Assembly (NCBI GenBank): GCA_903828035.1 | Contig: CAIKKV010000433.1 | Coordinates: forward strand, 1 to 10,312 | Source of the DNA: an uncultured bacterium | Lineage (GTDB): Bacteria > Verrucomicrobiota > Kiritimatiellia > CAIKKV01 | Length of the DNA stretch: 10,312 bases | Direction of reading: 5' to 3' | In this document: in pieces, positions 1 through 6,329 of the stretch | Layout of the letters: each line of letters starts with the position of its first letter | How positions within the stretch are numbered: position 1 is the first letter of the stretch | The notes under the pieces: model-generated | Databases searched by the model: none | The model's input: only the letters and a program-made list of their open reading frames with translations | Told to the model about the DNA's origin: nothing | Translations under genes and position numbers: made by a program

Positions 1-74
1 AGCAGCCGGCCGTCCAGACGTAGTCCGAGCCACCGGTCATCGCCTACGAGACCCGCTATTTCGAGGGTAGGCGG

Positions 75-260
75 ATGGAGGGTTGCCCCCGCGTCACCTT
101 CCGCAATCCGCGCTACCTGCCTCGCGAGGTCGTGGTGTCCTATGGCAACGGGATGCGGCTCTACCAGCCCGGCATTCGCGGACATCTGACCTACGTCCAG
201 CAGTGGTCGCCCCAGCAGGGGATTTGGCTGACCGTGGGCCGTCATCCCTGTATGTGGTGA
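75..260 (+). CDS. unrecognised short ORF, probably the 3' end of a longer gene interrupted by TAG
   Basis: I do not recognise this protein. From the ATG it is 61 residues, rich in Arg, Pro, Tyr and Trp, with no obvious membrane segment. A GAGGG at 63-67 lies 7 bases before the ATG and could be a ribosome binding site. However, the same frame is open and coding-like (high G/C at third positions) from base 24, and also before base 21, with a TAG at 21-23 between. No ATG, GTG or TTG exists in frame between 24 and 75. The ORF may therefore be the tail of a longer protein with a nonsense mutation or sequencing error, or a genuine small gene. It ends 7 bases before the -35 element of the rpmE promoter. 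Whether it is expressed as drawn is uncertain. Confidence 0.35.
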   Translation: MEGCPRVTFRNPRYLPREVVVSYGNGMRLYQPGIRGHLTYVQQWSPQQGIWLTVGRHPCMW

Positions 261-266
261 ATCCGC

Positions 267-295
267 TTGCATTGGCTCGGGCATTTGGGTATAAA
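267..295 (+). promoter_or_regulatory. promoter of rpmE
   Basis: A -35 TTGCAT (267-272) and a -10 TATAAA (290-295) are separated by 17 bases, close to the sigma-70 consensus in both boxes and spacing. Transcription should start near 302, giving a leader of about 29 bases that carries the rpmE Shine-Dalgarno. A perfect 10-base palindrome, TAAACGTTTA (296-305), covers the predicted start and could be an operator. Confidence 0.7.
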
Positions 296-317
296 TAAAC
301 GTTTACAAAGCGATTCT

Positions 318-322
318 GGAGG
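318..322 (+). promoter_or_regulatory. Shine-Dalgarno of rpmE
   Basis: GGAGG lies 8 bases before the ATG at 331. This fixes the rpmE start at that ATG rather than at the in-frame TTG at 325, which would be only 2 bases from the site. Confidence 0.8.
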
Positions 323-330
323 TATTGACG

Positions 331-540
331 ATGAAAAAGGAAGGCCACCCGCAGTACGCCGAGGCGAAAGCCACGTGTGCCTGCGGCAATGTTATGAAGC
401 TGAATTCGTCCGCGAAGGACATTCACTGCAACACGTGTTCGGCATGCCACCCGTATTATACGGGCAAGTCCTCGTTCGTGGATGTGGCCGGCCGCGTGGA
501 TCAGTTCAACAAGCGATACAAGAAGGAAGCCGCCAAGTAA
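331..540 (+). CDS. rpmE: 50S ribosomal protein L31
   Basis: The 69-residue product is the small zinc-binding protein L31 of the large ribosomal subunit, which contributes to the contact between the 50S and 30S subunits. The sequence begins MKKEGHPQY and shows the family pattern: the CACG knuckle (C16, C18), the CSACHPYYTG block (C36, C39) and the GRVDQFNKRYK tail. The two cysteine pairs mark the zinc-containing (C+) form; C33 is an additional cysteine. Length matches the usual 66-72 residues. The ATG is chosen because of GGAGG 8 bases upstream. The gene has its own promoter and is followed by an intrinsic terminator, so it is probably transcribed as a single unit with some read-through into prfA, a neighbour it also has in many other bacteria. 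Confidence 0.96.
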   Translation: MKKEGHPQYAEAKATCACGNVMKLNSSAKDIHCNTCSACHPYYTGKSSFVDVAGRVDQFNKRYKKEAAK

Positions 541-557
541 AGCGGTTCTCTTTATGC

Positions 558-599
558 GAAAGGCCGGGCGGGCTCATCCGTTCGGCCTTTCTTATTTTT
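558..599 (+). terminator. rho-independent terminator after rpmE
   Basis: GAAAGGCCG (558-566) pairs perfectly with CGGCCTTTC (583-591) in a 9-base-pair stem with a 16-base loop, followed by the T-rich run TTATTTTT (592-599). It begins 17 bases after the rpmE stop and ends 10 bases before the prfA start, so it can separate or attenuate transcription between them. Confidence 0.85.
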
Positions 600-609
600 C
601 AGGGGTCCC

Positions 610-1704
610 ATGATCACGCCCGATTTAGCCGCCCGGTATCGTGACCGGCTTGGAGATGTGGAGGGACGGCTTTCCACGCCAGGCGCCGCCGCTCAATCCC
701 GCAAGTTCCAGGAACTCGTGCGAGAACATGCGCGCCTGCGGCGGATCGTCGAGAAGTCCGACGCCTTTTTCAAGGCTCTCCGGGATCAGGCCGAATACAA
801 GGCGATGGCCGAAGCTTCCGACGCCGATTCCGAAATGAAAGAACTGGCGCGCGCCGAAATGGCCACCCTGGAGGCGGCCTTGCCGCGGTTGGAGCGGGAG
901 GCCTTGATCGCCATGCTGCCGCCCGATCCCGCCGATGACCGCAATGTGATCATGGAGATCCGGGCGGGGACCGGGGGCGACGAAGCCGCCCTGTTCGCCG
1001 CCGAACTGTTCCGCATGTACAGCCGCTACGCCGATACCCGGGGCTGGAAGGTGTCCATGTTCGACGCCAATCCGTCCGAAAAAGGCGGCTACAAGGAAGT
1101 CATTGCCACGATCGAGGGCGAAGCCGTCTACCGCGCGCTCAAGTTCGAGTCCGGCGTTCATCGTGTCCAGCGCGTGCCGGTGACTGAATCGCAGGGGCGG
1201 GTGCACACCTCCGCCGCCAGCGTCGTGCTTTTGCCGGAGGCGGGGGAATCCGACGATGAAATCATCGTCAATGAAGGCGATTTGCGGGTGGATACCTTTC
1301 GCGCCAGCGGCGCGGGCGGGCAGCACGTCAACCGGACCGATTCCGCGGTTCGGCTGACGCATCTTCCGACGGGAGTCGTGGTGTCCTGCCAGGCGGAGCG
1401 GTCCCAGCTGCGCAACAAGGAAAAAGCCATGGCCATGTTGAAGGCCCGGCTGCTGGACTTGAAGCGGCAGGAAGAGAACGCGAAAACCGGCAATCTCCGC
1501 AAGACGGCCATCGGCTCGGGCGATCGCAGTGAGAAAATCAGGACGTATAACTTCCCCCAGAACCGGCTCACGGATCATCGCATCAATTTCACCATTTACA
1601 ATCTTGATCGCGTCATGGAGGGCGACCTTCAAGGCGTGCTGGACGCCTTGTACGAGAGCGACCTGGAAGTCCGGATGAAGCAGGAACTCGATACGGTTCG
1701 CTGA
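610..1704 (+). CDS. prfA: peptide chain release factor 1
   Basis: The product is RF1, which recognises UAA and UAG in the ribosomal A site and triggers hydrolysis of peptidyl-tRNA. It has 364 residues, close to the roughly 360 typical of the family. The catalytic loop RASGAGGQHVNRTDSAVRLT contains GGQ at residues 236-238. The codon-recognition tripeptide is PVT (190-192, within HRVQRVPVTESQGRVHTS), the P-x-T form typical of RF1 and unlike the SPF of RF2. The conserved EIRAGTGGDEAALFA block is at 116-130. The start ATG has AGGGG (601-605) only 4 bases upstream, directly after the rpmE terminator. No separate promoter is evident, so expression may depend on read-through. The gene is followed 13 bases later by prmC, whose product methylates the GGQ glutamine. 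Confidence 0.97.
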   Translation: MITPDLAARYRDRLGDVEGRLSTPGAAAQSRKFQELVREHARLRRIVEKSDAFFKALRDQAEYKAMAEASDADSEMKELARAEMATLEAALPRLEREALIAMLPPDPADDRNVIMEIRAGTGGDEAALFAAELFRMYSRYADTRGWKVSMFDANPSEKGGYKEVIATIEGEAVYRALKFESGVHRVQRVPVTESQGRVHTSAASVVLLPEAGESDDEIIVNEGDLRVDTFRASGAGGQHVNRTDSAVRLTHLPTGVVVSCQAERSQLRNKEKAMAMLKARLLDLKRQEENAKTGNLRKTAIGSGDRSEKIRTYNFPQNRLTDHRINFTIYNLDRVMEGDLQGVLDALYESDLEVRMKQELDTVR

Positions 1705-1717
1705 GGGGGGATTTGCC

Positions 1718-2575
1718 GTGTCCGTCCGACTCGATGAGTATCTCAGGAAAAGGGCGGCGGAATTGGACGCGCTCGGCGCTCCGGAAGCCCGGTTGAACCT
1801 GGAGCATGTGGCGGCCCATCGGCTGGGCGTTCCCCGCTTGGAATTGATTCCGCTTCGGAGCGAGCCGCTCTCTCCCGGCCTATTCGCGGCTATTGAAGCC
1901 GATGCCGTCCGGCTGGCTGCCGGCGAACCCCTTCAGTATGTCCTGGGAGAAACTCCATTTCACGGGCTGATGCTCAAGACGGACAGGCGGGCGCTGATTC
2001 CGCGGCCTGAGACGGAATGGCTGGTGGATCAGGTGCTGGCCTGCGGGGCGATTTGGGCGGCCCCTGAGCCGGCTGTGGCGGATGTGGGCACGGGAACAGG
2101 CTGCATTGCCCTGGCCCTGGCGTCGGCTCGGCCGCGCGCCCGGGTTCTGGCCGTGGAGGCGGATCCCGCGGCGCTGGAGTTGGCGTGTGAAAACCGGGCC
2201 CGGCTCGGCTTGGAGCGACGGGTCGAGATGCGGGCGGGCGATCTGCTGGACGGCGTGCCTCCCGGCTCGCTGGAGGGGGTTGTCTCGAATCCTCCCTACA
2301 TTGCCTCGGCTGTTTGCGCCACGCTGGACCGGCATGTGCGGGACCATGAACCCTGGCGGGCGCTGGATGGGGGGGCCGATGGGCTGGAGATTATCCGGCG
2401 ATTGGCGAAGCAGGCCCAGGTGTGCCTGAAGCCGGGATGTTCCCTCTGGCTTGAAATCGGCTCTGGCCAGGGGGCCGCGGCCGCCGGAATCCTGGCGGCC
2501 GCCGGGTTTACGGATATTGAAATCCGCCGCGACTGGTCCGGCCTTGATCGCGCCGCCTGCGGCTGGCGGCGCTGA
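1718..2575 (+). CDS. prmC: peptide chain release factor N(5)-glutamine methyltransferase
   Basis: PrmC (HemK) uses S-adenosylmethionine to methylate the glutamine of the GGQ motif in RF1 and RF2, which raises termination efficiency. The 285-residue protein shows an N-terminal helical release-factor-binding region (about 1-85), the IPRPETEWLV signature (94-103), the SAM-binding loop VADVGTGTGCIAL (120-132), and the catalytic NPPY motif (191-194, in VVSNPPYIAS) that holds the glutamine amide. Length agrees with the family (about 275-290). The start is GTG; a G-rich run GAGGGGGG (1703-1710) lies 7 bases upstream. No ATG of equal quality exists nearby. It lies 13 bases after prfA, a classic substrate-enzyme operon. 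Confidence 0.95.
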   Translation: MSVRLDEYLRKRAAELDALGAPEARLNLEHVAAHRLGVPRLELIPLRSEPLSPGLFAAIEADAVRLAAGEPLQYVLGETPFHGLMLKTDRRALIPRPETEWLVDQVLACGAIWAAPEPAVADVGTGTGCIALALASARPRARVLAVEADPAALELACENRARLGLERRVEMRAGDLLDGVPPGSLEGVVSNPPYIASAVCATLDRHVRDHEPWRALDGGADGLEIIRRLAKQAQVCLKPGCSLWLEIGSGQGAAAAGILAAAGFTDIEIRRDWSGLDRAACGWRR

Positions 2576-2595
2576 GCTAGCCCCTTGAGTTGTGG

Positions 2596-2625
2596 TTGCG
2601 GAAAAGACGCCGGCTGGGGTACACT
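2596..2625 (+). promoter_or_regulatory. candidate leaderless promoter of the anchored protein gene
   Basis: A -10-like TACACT (2620-2625) lies 8 bases before the ATG at 2634. An 18-base spacer separates it from TTGCGG (2596-2601). Transcription would start at or just before the start codon. No Shine-Dalgarno is visible in the bases before the ATG, which is consistent with a leaderless messenger. The -35 box is weak. Confidence 0.5.
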
Positions 2626-2633
2626 GGCCAACC

Positions 2634-3929
2634 ATGAAAAAGACCGTGATGTTGCTGGTGGCCGCTGTCCTTTTCCTGGCGGCCGCCGGCTGGTTGAATC
2701 GTCCGTTGCTGGAGCGCCGCCAGACGTTGCGGCCGCCCAATCAGACGGATTTACGGCAGGCCCCGCCGCTGGTTGCTTTTACCACCGTGGCCCTGGGCGG
2801 TTTCCGCGGCATCCTGGCCGATGTGCTCTGGCTGCGCATCAGCACCCTGCAGGAGGAAGGCCGCTATTTCGAAATCACCCAGCTGGCCGACTGGATCACC
2901 AAGCTGGAGCCCACGTTTACCGAAGTGTGGAGCTATCACGCCTGGAATATGGCGTACAACATCGGCCTTTTATTCGACAACCCCGCGGACCGGTGGCGGT
3001 GGGTCGAGAACGGGGTCCGCATGCTGCGCGATGGGGGATTGCGTGAGAATCCGGACAGTCCCCGGCTGTGCTGGGAGCTGGGCTGGATGTATTTCAATAA
3101 AATCGGCGGCTTTGCCGATAACGCGGCCGGCTATTACCAGTTCCAGCTGTACCAGGCCATGGAGGCGGTGCTGCCTGGCGGCCTGCTGAGGGAAGAGCGG
3201 CCTGACGCGGCCTTGCGCTCCGGGTTCCGCATGGAGGGGGCCGTCATGGCGCGCGTCGATCACGCGCTGGGCCCCCTGGACTGGCGGCTTCCGGAGTCTC
3301 AGGCCGTGTACTGGGCCTGGGTCGGCCGCGAGCACACGAAGGGGCCGCCCGATATCTTTCTGGAGCGGCTGCTGTACCAGGCCATGATCGGCTCCTGTCT
3401 GCGCGGACGGTTGGTGTGCGTGCCGGAACGGGAAATCCAGGTGAGGCTGGTGCGGCTCGATCTTTTCTTTCCCGCCCTTCACCAGCTCGCGGAGGCCCGG
3501 CGCCTTTTCCCGGACGATGACGGGATCCGCTCGGCGAATGATTTCCTGATGCGCGCGGCCATTTTCGAGTTGTATGCCCACGGGCTGGATTCCCCGGCCC
3601 GCGGCCTGCTGGATCGCTATCGCCTGGAGAATCCGCTCGCGCCCGCAGACCTGGCTGCGTTTGCCATGGCTGAAGCCACCGGCGGACGGCAGGCGACCGC
3701 CGGTTATTTGGGCCGGGTGGAAAGCCTTTTCTTCGACGCGGAGATTTCCCGGTTGCAGGGGCGCCGGGCGGCTGCGGAGCGCCTGGACGCCATGGCGTCG
3801 TTCTGCTTTGACGGCATGGCCTCACTGGTAAAGAAGGCCGGCGAAACGCTGCCGTTCACCATGGACGAAGCCCGGGAAAAGGTTCGCCGGCAGGCGCAGG
3901 CGGTTATGCAGGCGGGACGGGCTCCGTGA
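2634..3929 (+). CDS. conserved membrane-anchored protein of unknown function, probably helical-repeat
   Basis: The function is unknown. The 431-residue product begins with a short basic segment and a hydrophobic stretch (residues 4-20), a signal anchor or uncleaved signal peptide, so the rest is probably periplasmic. The best-preserved-looking block, residues 55-110 (GGFRGILADVLWLR, then LQEEGRYFEITQLADWITKL and SYHAWNMAYNI), resembles a family of hypothetical proteins I associate with Planctomycetes, Verrucomicrobia and relatives. The rest is alpha-helical in character and may form tetratricopeptide-like repeats, though no single repeat is clean. The ATG at 2634 is preferred over an in-frame GTG at 2592, because the hydrophobic segment follows directly and a promoter -10 box lies between the two. 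Its stop overlaps the start of the ApbE-like gene by 4 bases (GTGA), so the two are translationally coupled and may act together in the envelope. Confidence 0.75.
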   Translation: MKKTVMLLVAAVLFLAAAGWLNRPLLERRQTLRPPNQTDLRQAPPLVAFTTVALGGFRGILADVLWLRISTLQEEGRYFEITQLADWITKLEPTFTEVWSYHAWNMAYNIGLLFDNPADRWRWVENGVRMLRDGGLRENPDSPRLCWELGWMYFNKIGGFADNAAGYYQFQLYQAMEAVLPGGLLREERPDAALRSGFRMEGAVMARVDHALGPLDWRLPESQAVYWAWVGREHTKGPPDIFLERLLYQAMIGSCLRGRLVCVPEREIQVRLVRLDLFFPALHQLAEARRLFPDDDGIRSANDFLMRAAIFELYAHGLDSPARGLLDRYRLENPLAPADLAAFAMAEATGGRQATAGYLGRVESLFFDAEISRLQGRRAAAERLDAMASFCFDGMASLVKKAGETLPFTMDEAREKVRRQAQAVMQAGRAP

Positions 3930-4981
3930 GGCTGCCGCCGAAAATGATCGGGAACCTGGCGCTGGTTCTGAGCGCGTATCTGGCCGGCGGATGCGCGGAG
4001 CGGAATGCGGATCCGGTGTCCGTGGCGTTCACCGGCATGGGCACCCTGGGAAGCTTGATCGTGCCGGCCGGCAATGCCTCCAACGCCGCATCCTGGTGCG
4101 GCACGGTCACGGCATGCGTCAGCAGGCTGGAAGGCCAGCTGAGTATTTTCAAGCCTGGAAGCGACTTGGCTCGCGTGAACGCCTCCGCGGGCGGCGAGGG
4201 AGTCGACGTGGCGCCGGACACCAGGGCCATGCTTGAAAGGGGATTGCAGGCCAGCCGGGACAGCGGAGGCGCCTTTGATATGACGGTGGGGCCCCTGATG
4301 GCCCTGTGGGGCTTTCGCGGGTCCAATTCCGTGTTGCGGCTGCCGACGGAGTCCGAGCGGGCGGAGACGCTCCAGCGGGTAGGGGCGGAACATGTGGTTA
4401 TTTCGGGCCAGACTGTCCGGCTCGACCGGCCCGGCGTGCGACTCGACGCGGGAGGCATCGGGAAGGGGTTTGCGGTTGATCGCTGCTGGGAAGAGCTGCG
4501 GCGGCAGGGCGCCCGGTCATTCCTCGTGAATCTGGGCGGCAACATGCGCGCCTCGGGGCGGCCATCGCCCGACCGGCCCTGGATCGTGGGGGTGCGCCAT
4601 CCGTTTGACGCAAACGGCTTGCTGGGCCGGATGCGGCTGCCGGACGGCATGGCCGTGGCCACGTCCGGTCATTACGAGCGCTTTGTGATCATCGGCGGCG
4701 TCCGGTATGCGCACATCATGGATCCCCGCACCGGGGCGCCTGTGCAGGGCATGGCGGGCGTTACCGTGGCGGCCCCGACGGCGACTGAGGCGGATATCCT
4801 CTCCACGGCCCTTTTTGTGATGGGCCCTGAGCAGGGCTTGGCGATGTTGAAGCGGACGGGGCGAAAAGCGGAAGCTCTATTTGTCTATGACCGCCAGCCG
4901 CTCGTAATCCTTGTTACGCCAGGGATGGCCGATCTGTTTGAGCCTGCGCGTGGACTGGTTGTTCGGAACGTTGGATGGTAA
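3926..4981 (+). CDS. apbE: FAD:protein FMN transferase (ApbE family), lipoprotein
   Basis: ApbE enzymes transfer FMN from FAD onto a Ser/Thr of target proteins on the outer face of the membrane, such as NqrB/NqrC and RnfD/RnfG; the target here is unknown. The 351-residue protein has a hydrophobic signal with a lipobox-like YLAGGC (Cys23), so it is probably a lipoprotein. Family motifs are visible: DAGGIGKGFAVD (174-185, flavin binding), LVNLGGNMRASG (200-211), HIMDPRTGAP (263-272) and TEADILSTALFVMG (287-300), in which D290 and T294 correspond to the magnesium ligands. The length is typical. The start is GTG, overlapping the upstream stop; an alternative ATG at 3944 would keep the same lipoprotein signal and cannot be excluded. 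I see no Nqr or Rnf gene in the window. Confidence 0.92.
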   Translation: MRLPPKMIGNLALVLSAYLAGGCAERNADPVSVAFTGMGTLGSLIVPAGNASNAASWCGTVTACVSRLEGQLSIFKPGSDLARVNASAGGEGVDVAPDTRAMLERGLQASRDSGGAFDMTVGPLMALWGFRGSNSVLRLPTESERAETLQRVGAEHVVISGQTVRLDRPGVRLDAGGIGKGFAVDRCWEELRRQGARSFLVNLGGNMRASGRPSPDRPWIVGVRHPFDANGLLGRMRLPDGMAVATSGHYERFVIIGGVRYAHIMDPRTGAPVQGMAGVTVAAPTATEADILSTALFVMGPEQGLAMLKRTGRKAEALFVYDRQPLVILVTPGMADLFEPARGLVVRNVGW

Positions 4982-5001
4982 TTCCTCAAAAGCAGGCCTC
5001 C

Positions 5002-6213
5002 ATGAGTAAAGTCGGATATGACGTATTTTGGAAGGCGCCGGTGAAAGGCGCCTACTCGTTATGTGACTCTTCCTATACGAAGGCGGGCGGCCTTGAGAAA
5101 ATGTGTCGGCACGGATATATGACCCGAAGCGACCGCCTGGATGATCTGGCGGTCGGCTTTTCCCCTGACAACGGGGCGTCGTGGTCCGGGTTTGGCTCCC
5201 TCAAGGTGGTGGAGCCGATGCCGGGTGGCGGAGCCATTCGCCGCCACTACATGCCGCCTTTTGTCGACCCCGTCAACGGGAGAATGCTGATCATGGTCAA
5301 CGAGGGCAAGCGTCCGGCGGATGACCCGATCAAGGACGGCATGACCCAGACTTTCCTGGGCTATTGCGTTTCAGTGGATGGCGGCAGGACGTTTGCCTTT
5401 CAGGAACAGGTGATTGAAGAGGGCCGGAGCCCGGAAAAGCCGATGCGCGGGGTTACGGTCGGGCGAAATGCGGCCATGATCGGCGACTCGGGCTGCGGAC
5501 CGATCCGGACCCGTGGCGGCCGTATTCTCGCGCCTTGCCAGGTCTGCCCGGTCGGCCCGGACGGTCACTATGTCAATCCCGGCGGCGGCTATTCCTATCA
5601 TGAAGCGGCTGTCCTGATCGGGCGGTGGAGCGAAAGTTCCGATGACTTGAAGGTGACGTGGCGGCTTTCGCCGTTCATTCAAAACGACCCCGCGAAATCA
5701 ACACGCGGCGCGGTGGAGCCGACGATCTCCCAGTTTCAGGATGGTCGGATCCTGATGGTTTTGCGAGGCAGCAATGACGTGAAACCCGATTTGCCGGGCT
5801 ACAAGTGGTTTTCAATTTCCAGCGACGAGGGCGATACATGGGAGGAGGTCAGGCCCTGGACCTATGATGATGGAACGGCGTTTTTCTCGCCCAGCAGCAT
5901 GTCCCAGCTGCTTCCCCTGGCGAACGGGGAAACCTGGTGGATCGGGAACATTTCCGAGCACAACCCGCGGGGCAACAGTCCTCGCTGGCCACTCGTCATG
6001 GGGCGGGTCTGTCCGCAAACGCTGTTGCTGCAGCGCAACACGCTGATCGAGATCGATACCCGCCGGGAAGGGGAGTGGGAAGGCATGACCCTCTCCAATT
6101 TCCATGCGCACCAGGATCGCGAGACCCGCGACGTCCTGGTCCACGCCAGCCGGTTCAGGACCGTGAGCGATGAGTGGACGGCCGACGCGCTTCTTTACCG
6201 GGTCAGCCTCTAG
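5002..6213 (+). CDS. sialidase-family (BNR/Asp-box) beta-propeller protein
   Basis: The 403-residue protein carries three Asp-box repeats (S-x-D-x-G-x-[TS]-[WF]): SPDNGASW at 54-61, SVDGGRTF at 124-131 and SSDEGDTW at 273-280. These mark the six-bladed propeller of sialidases and related glycan-active or glycan-binding proteins. An arginine that could belong to a sialidase active site cannot be assigned by eye, so enzymatic activity is not proven. No signal peptide or membrane segment is present, which is unusual for a secreted glycosidase and suggests a cytoplasmic role, or an unusual export route. The ATG at 5002 is chosen for the AGCAGG 5 bases before it; an ATG at 4975 that overlaps the apbE stop would add nine residues. 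It is co-directional with apbE with almost no gap, so probably co-transcribed. Third-position G/C preference looks weaker than in the M24 gene downstream. Confidence 0.75.
   Translation: MSKVGYDVFWKAPVKGAYSLCDSSYTKAGGLEKMCRHGYMTRSDRLDDLAVGFSPDNGASWSGFGSLKVVEPMPGGGAIRRHYMPPFVDPVNGRMLIMVNEGKRPADDPIKDGMTQTFLGYCVSVDGGRTFAFQEQVIEEGRSPEKPMRGVTVGRNAAMIGDSGCGPIRTRGGRILAPCQVCPVGPDGHYVNPGGGYSYHEAAVLIGRWSESSDDLKVTWRLSPFIQNDPAKSTRGAVEPTISQFQDGRILMVLRGSNDVKPDLPGYKWFSISSDEGDTWEEVRPWTYDDGTAFFSPSSMSQLLPLANGETWWIGNISEHNPRGNSPRWPLVMGRVCPQTLLLQRNTLIEIDTRREGEWEGMTLSNFHAHQDRETRDVLVHASRFRTVSDEWTADALLYRVSL
5033..5053 (+). repeat. short inverted repeat near the start of the sialidase-like gene
   Basis: AGGCGCC (5033-5039) and GGCGCCT (5047-5053) form a perfect 7-base-pair hairpin with a GGTGAAA loop. 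AAGGCGCC also occurs twice as a direct repeat (5032-5039, 5045-5052). It lies about 30 bases inside the coding region and could slow early translation, or be coincidental in GC-rich DNA. Confidence 0.4.
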
Positions 6214-6220
6214 TTGTTCG

Positions 6221-6234
6221 GTGTGCGGTGTGCG
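6221..6234 (+). repeat. tandem 7-base repeat
   Basis: GTGTGCG occurs twice in tandem, just after the sialidase-like stop codon and upstream of the M24 promoter. No function is evident. Confidence 0.4.
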
Positions 6235-6256
6235 GAGCCGGCCCATTTGTTTAATA

Positions 6257-6284
6257 TTGAACGGCCGTGCCGGCCATGTACAAT
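6257..6284 (+). promoter_or_regulatory. promoter of the M24-family gene
   Basis: TTGAAC (6257-6262) and TACAAT (6279-6284) with a 16-base spacer form a near-consensus sigma-70 promoter. The predicted start near 6291 gives a leader of about 39 bases that includes the Shine-Dalgarno at 6313-6320. The spacer contains the inverted repeat GGCCG-tgc-CGGCC (6263-6275), a possible operator. The gap 6214-6329 contains no gene and no convincing terminator for the upstream operon. Confidence 0.7.
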
Positions 6285-6312
6285 GATCCGATTTGTCAAC
6301 GCGCAGGCATCC

Positions 6313-6320
6313 GAAGGGGA
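6313..6320 (+). promoter_or_regulatory. Shine-Dalgarno of the M24-family gene
   Basis: GAAGGGGA ends 9 bases before the ATG at 6330. This supports that start over an in-frame GTG at 6267, which would lie upstream of the predicted -10 box. Confidence 0.7.
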
Positions 6321-6329
6321 GCATCTGTC

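Noticed and set aside
21..23. TAG read as a sense codon (reassignment or pyrrolysine)
   Set aside because: TAG ends at least two clear genes here (6211-6213, 7683-7685) and RF1, which reads TAG, is encoded in the window.
625..1632. 335-codon open frame on the minus strand opposite prfA
   Set aside because: It lies opposite an unmistakable RF1 gene; long antisense frames are expected when codons end in G/C. The protein is a low-order mix rich in Gly, His and Arg with no family motif.
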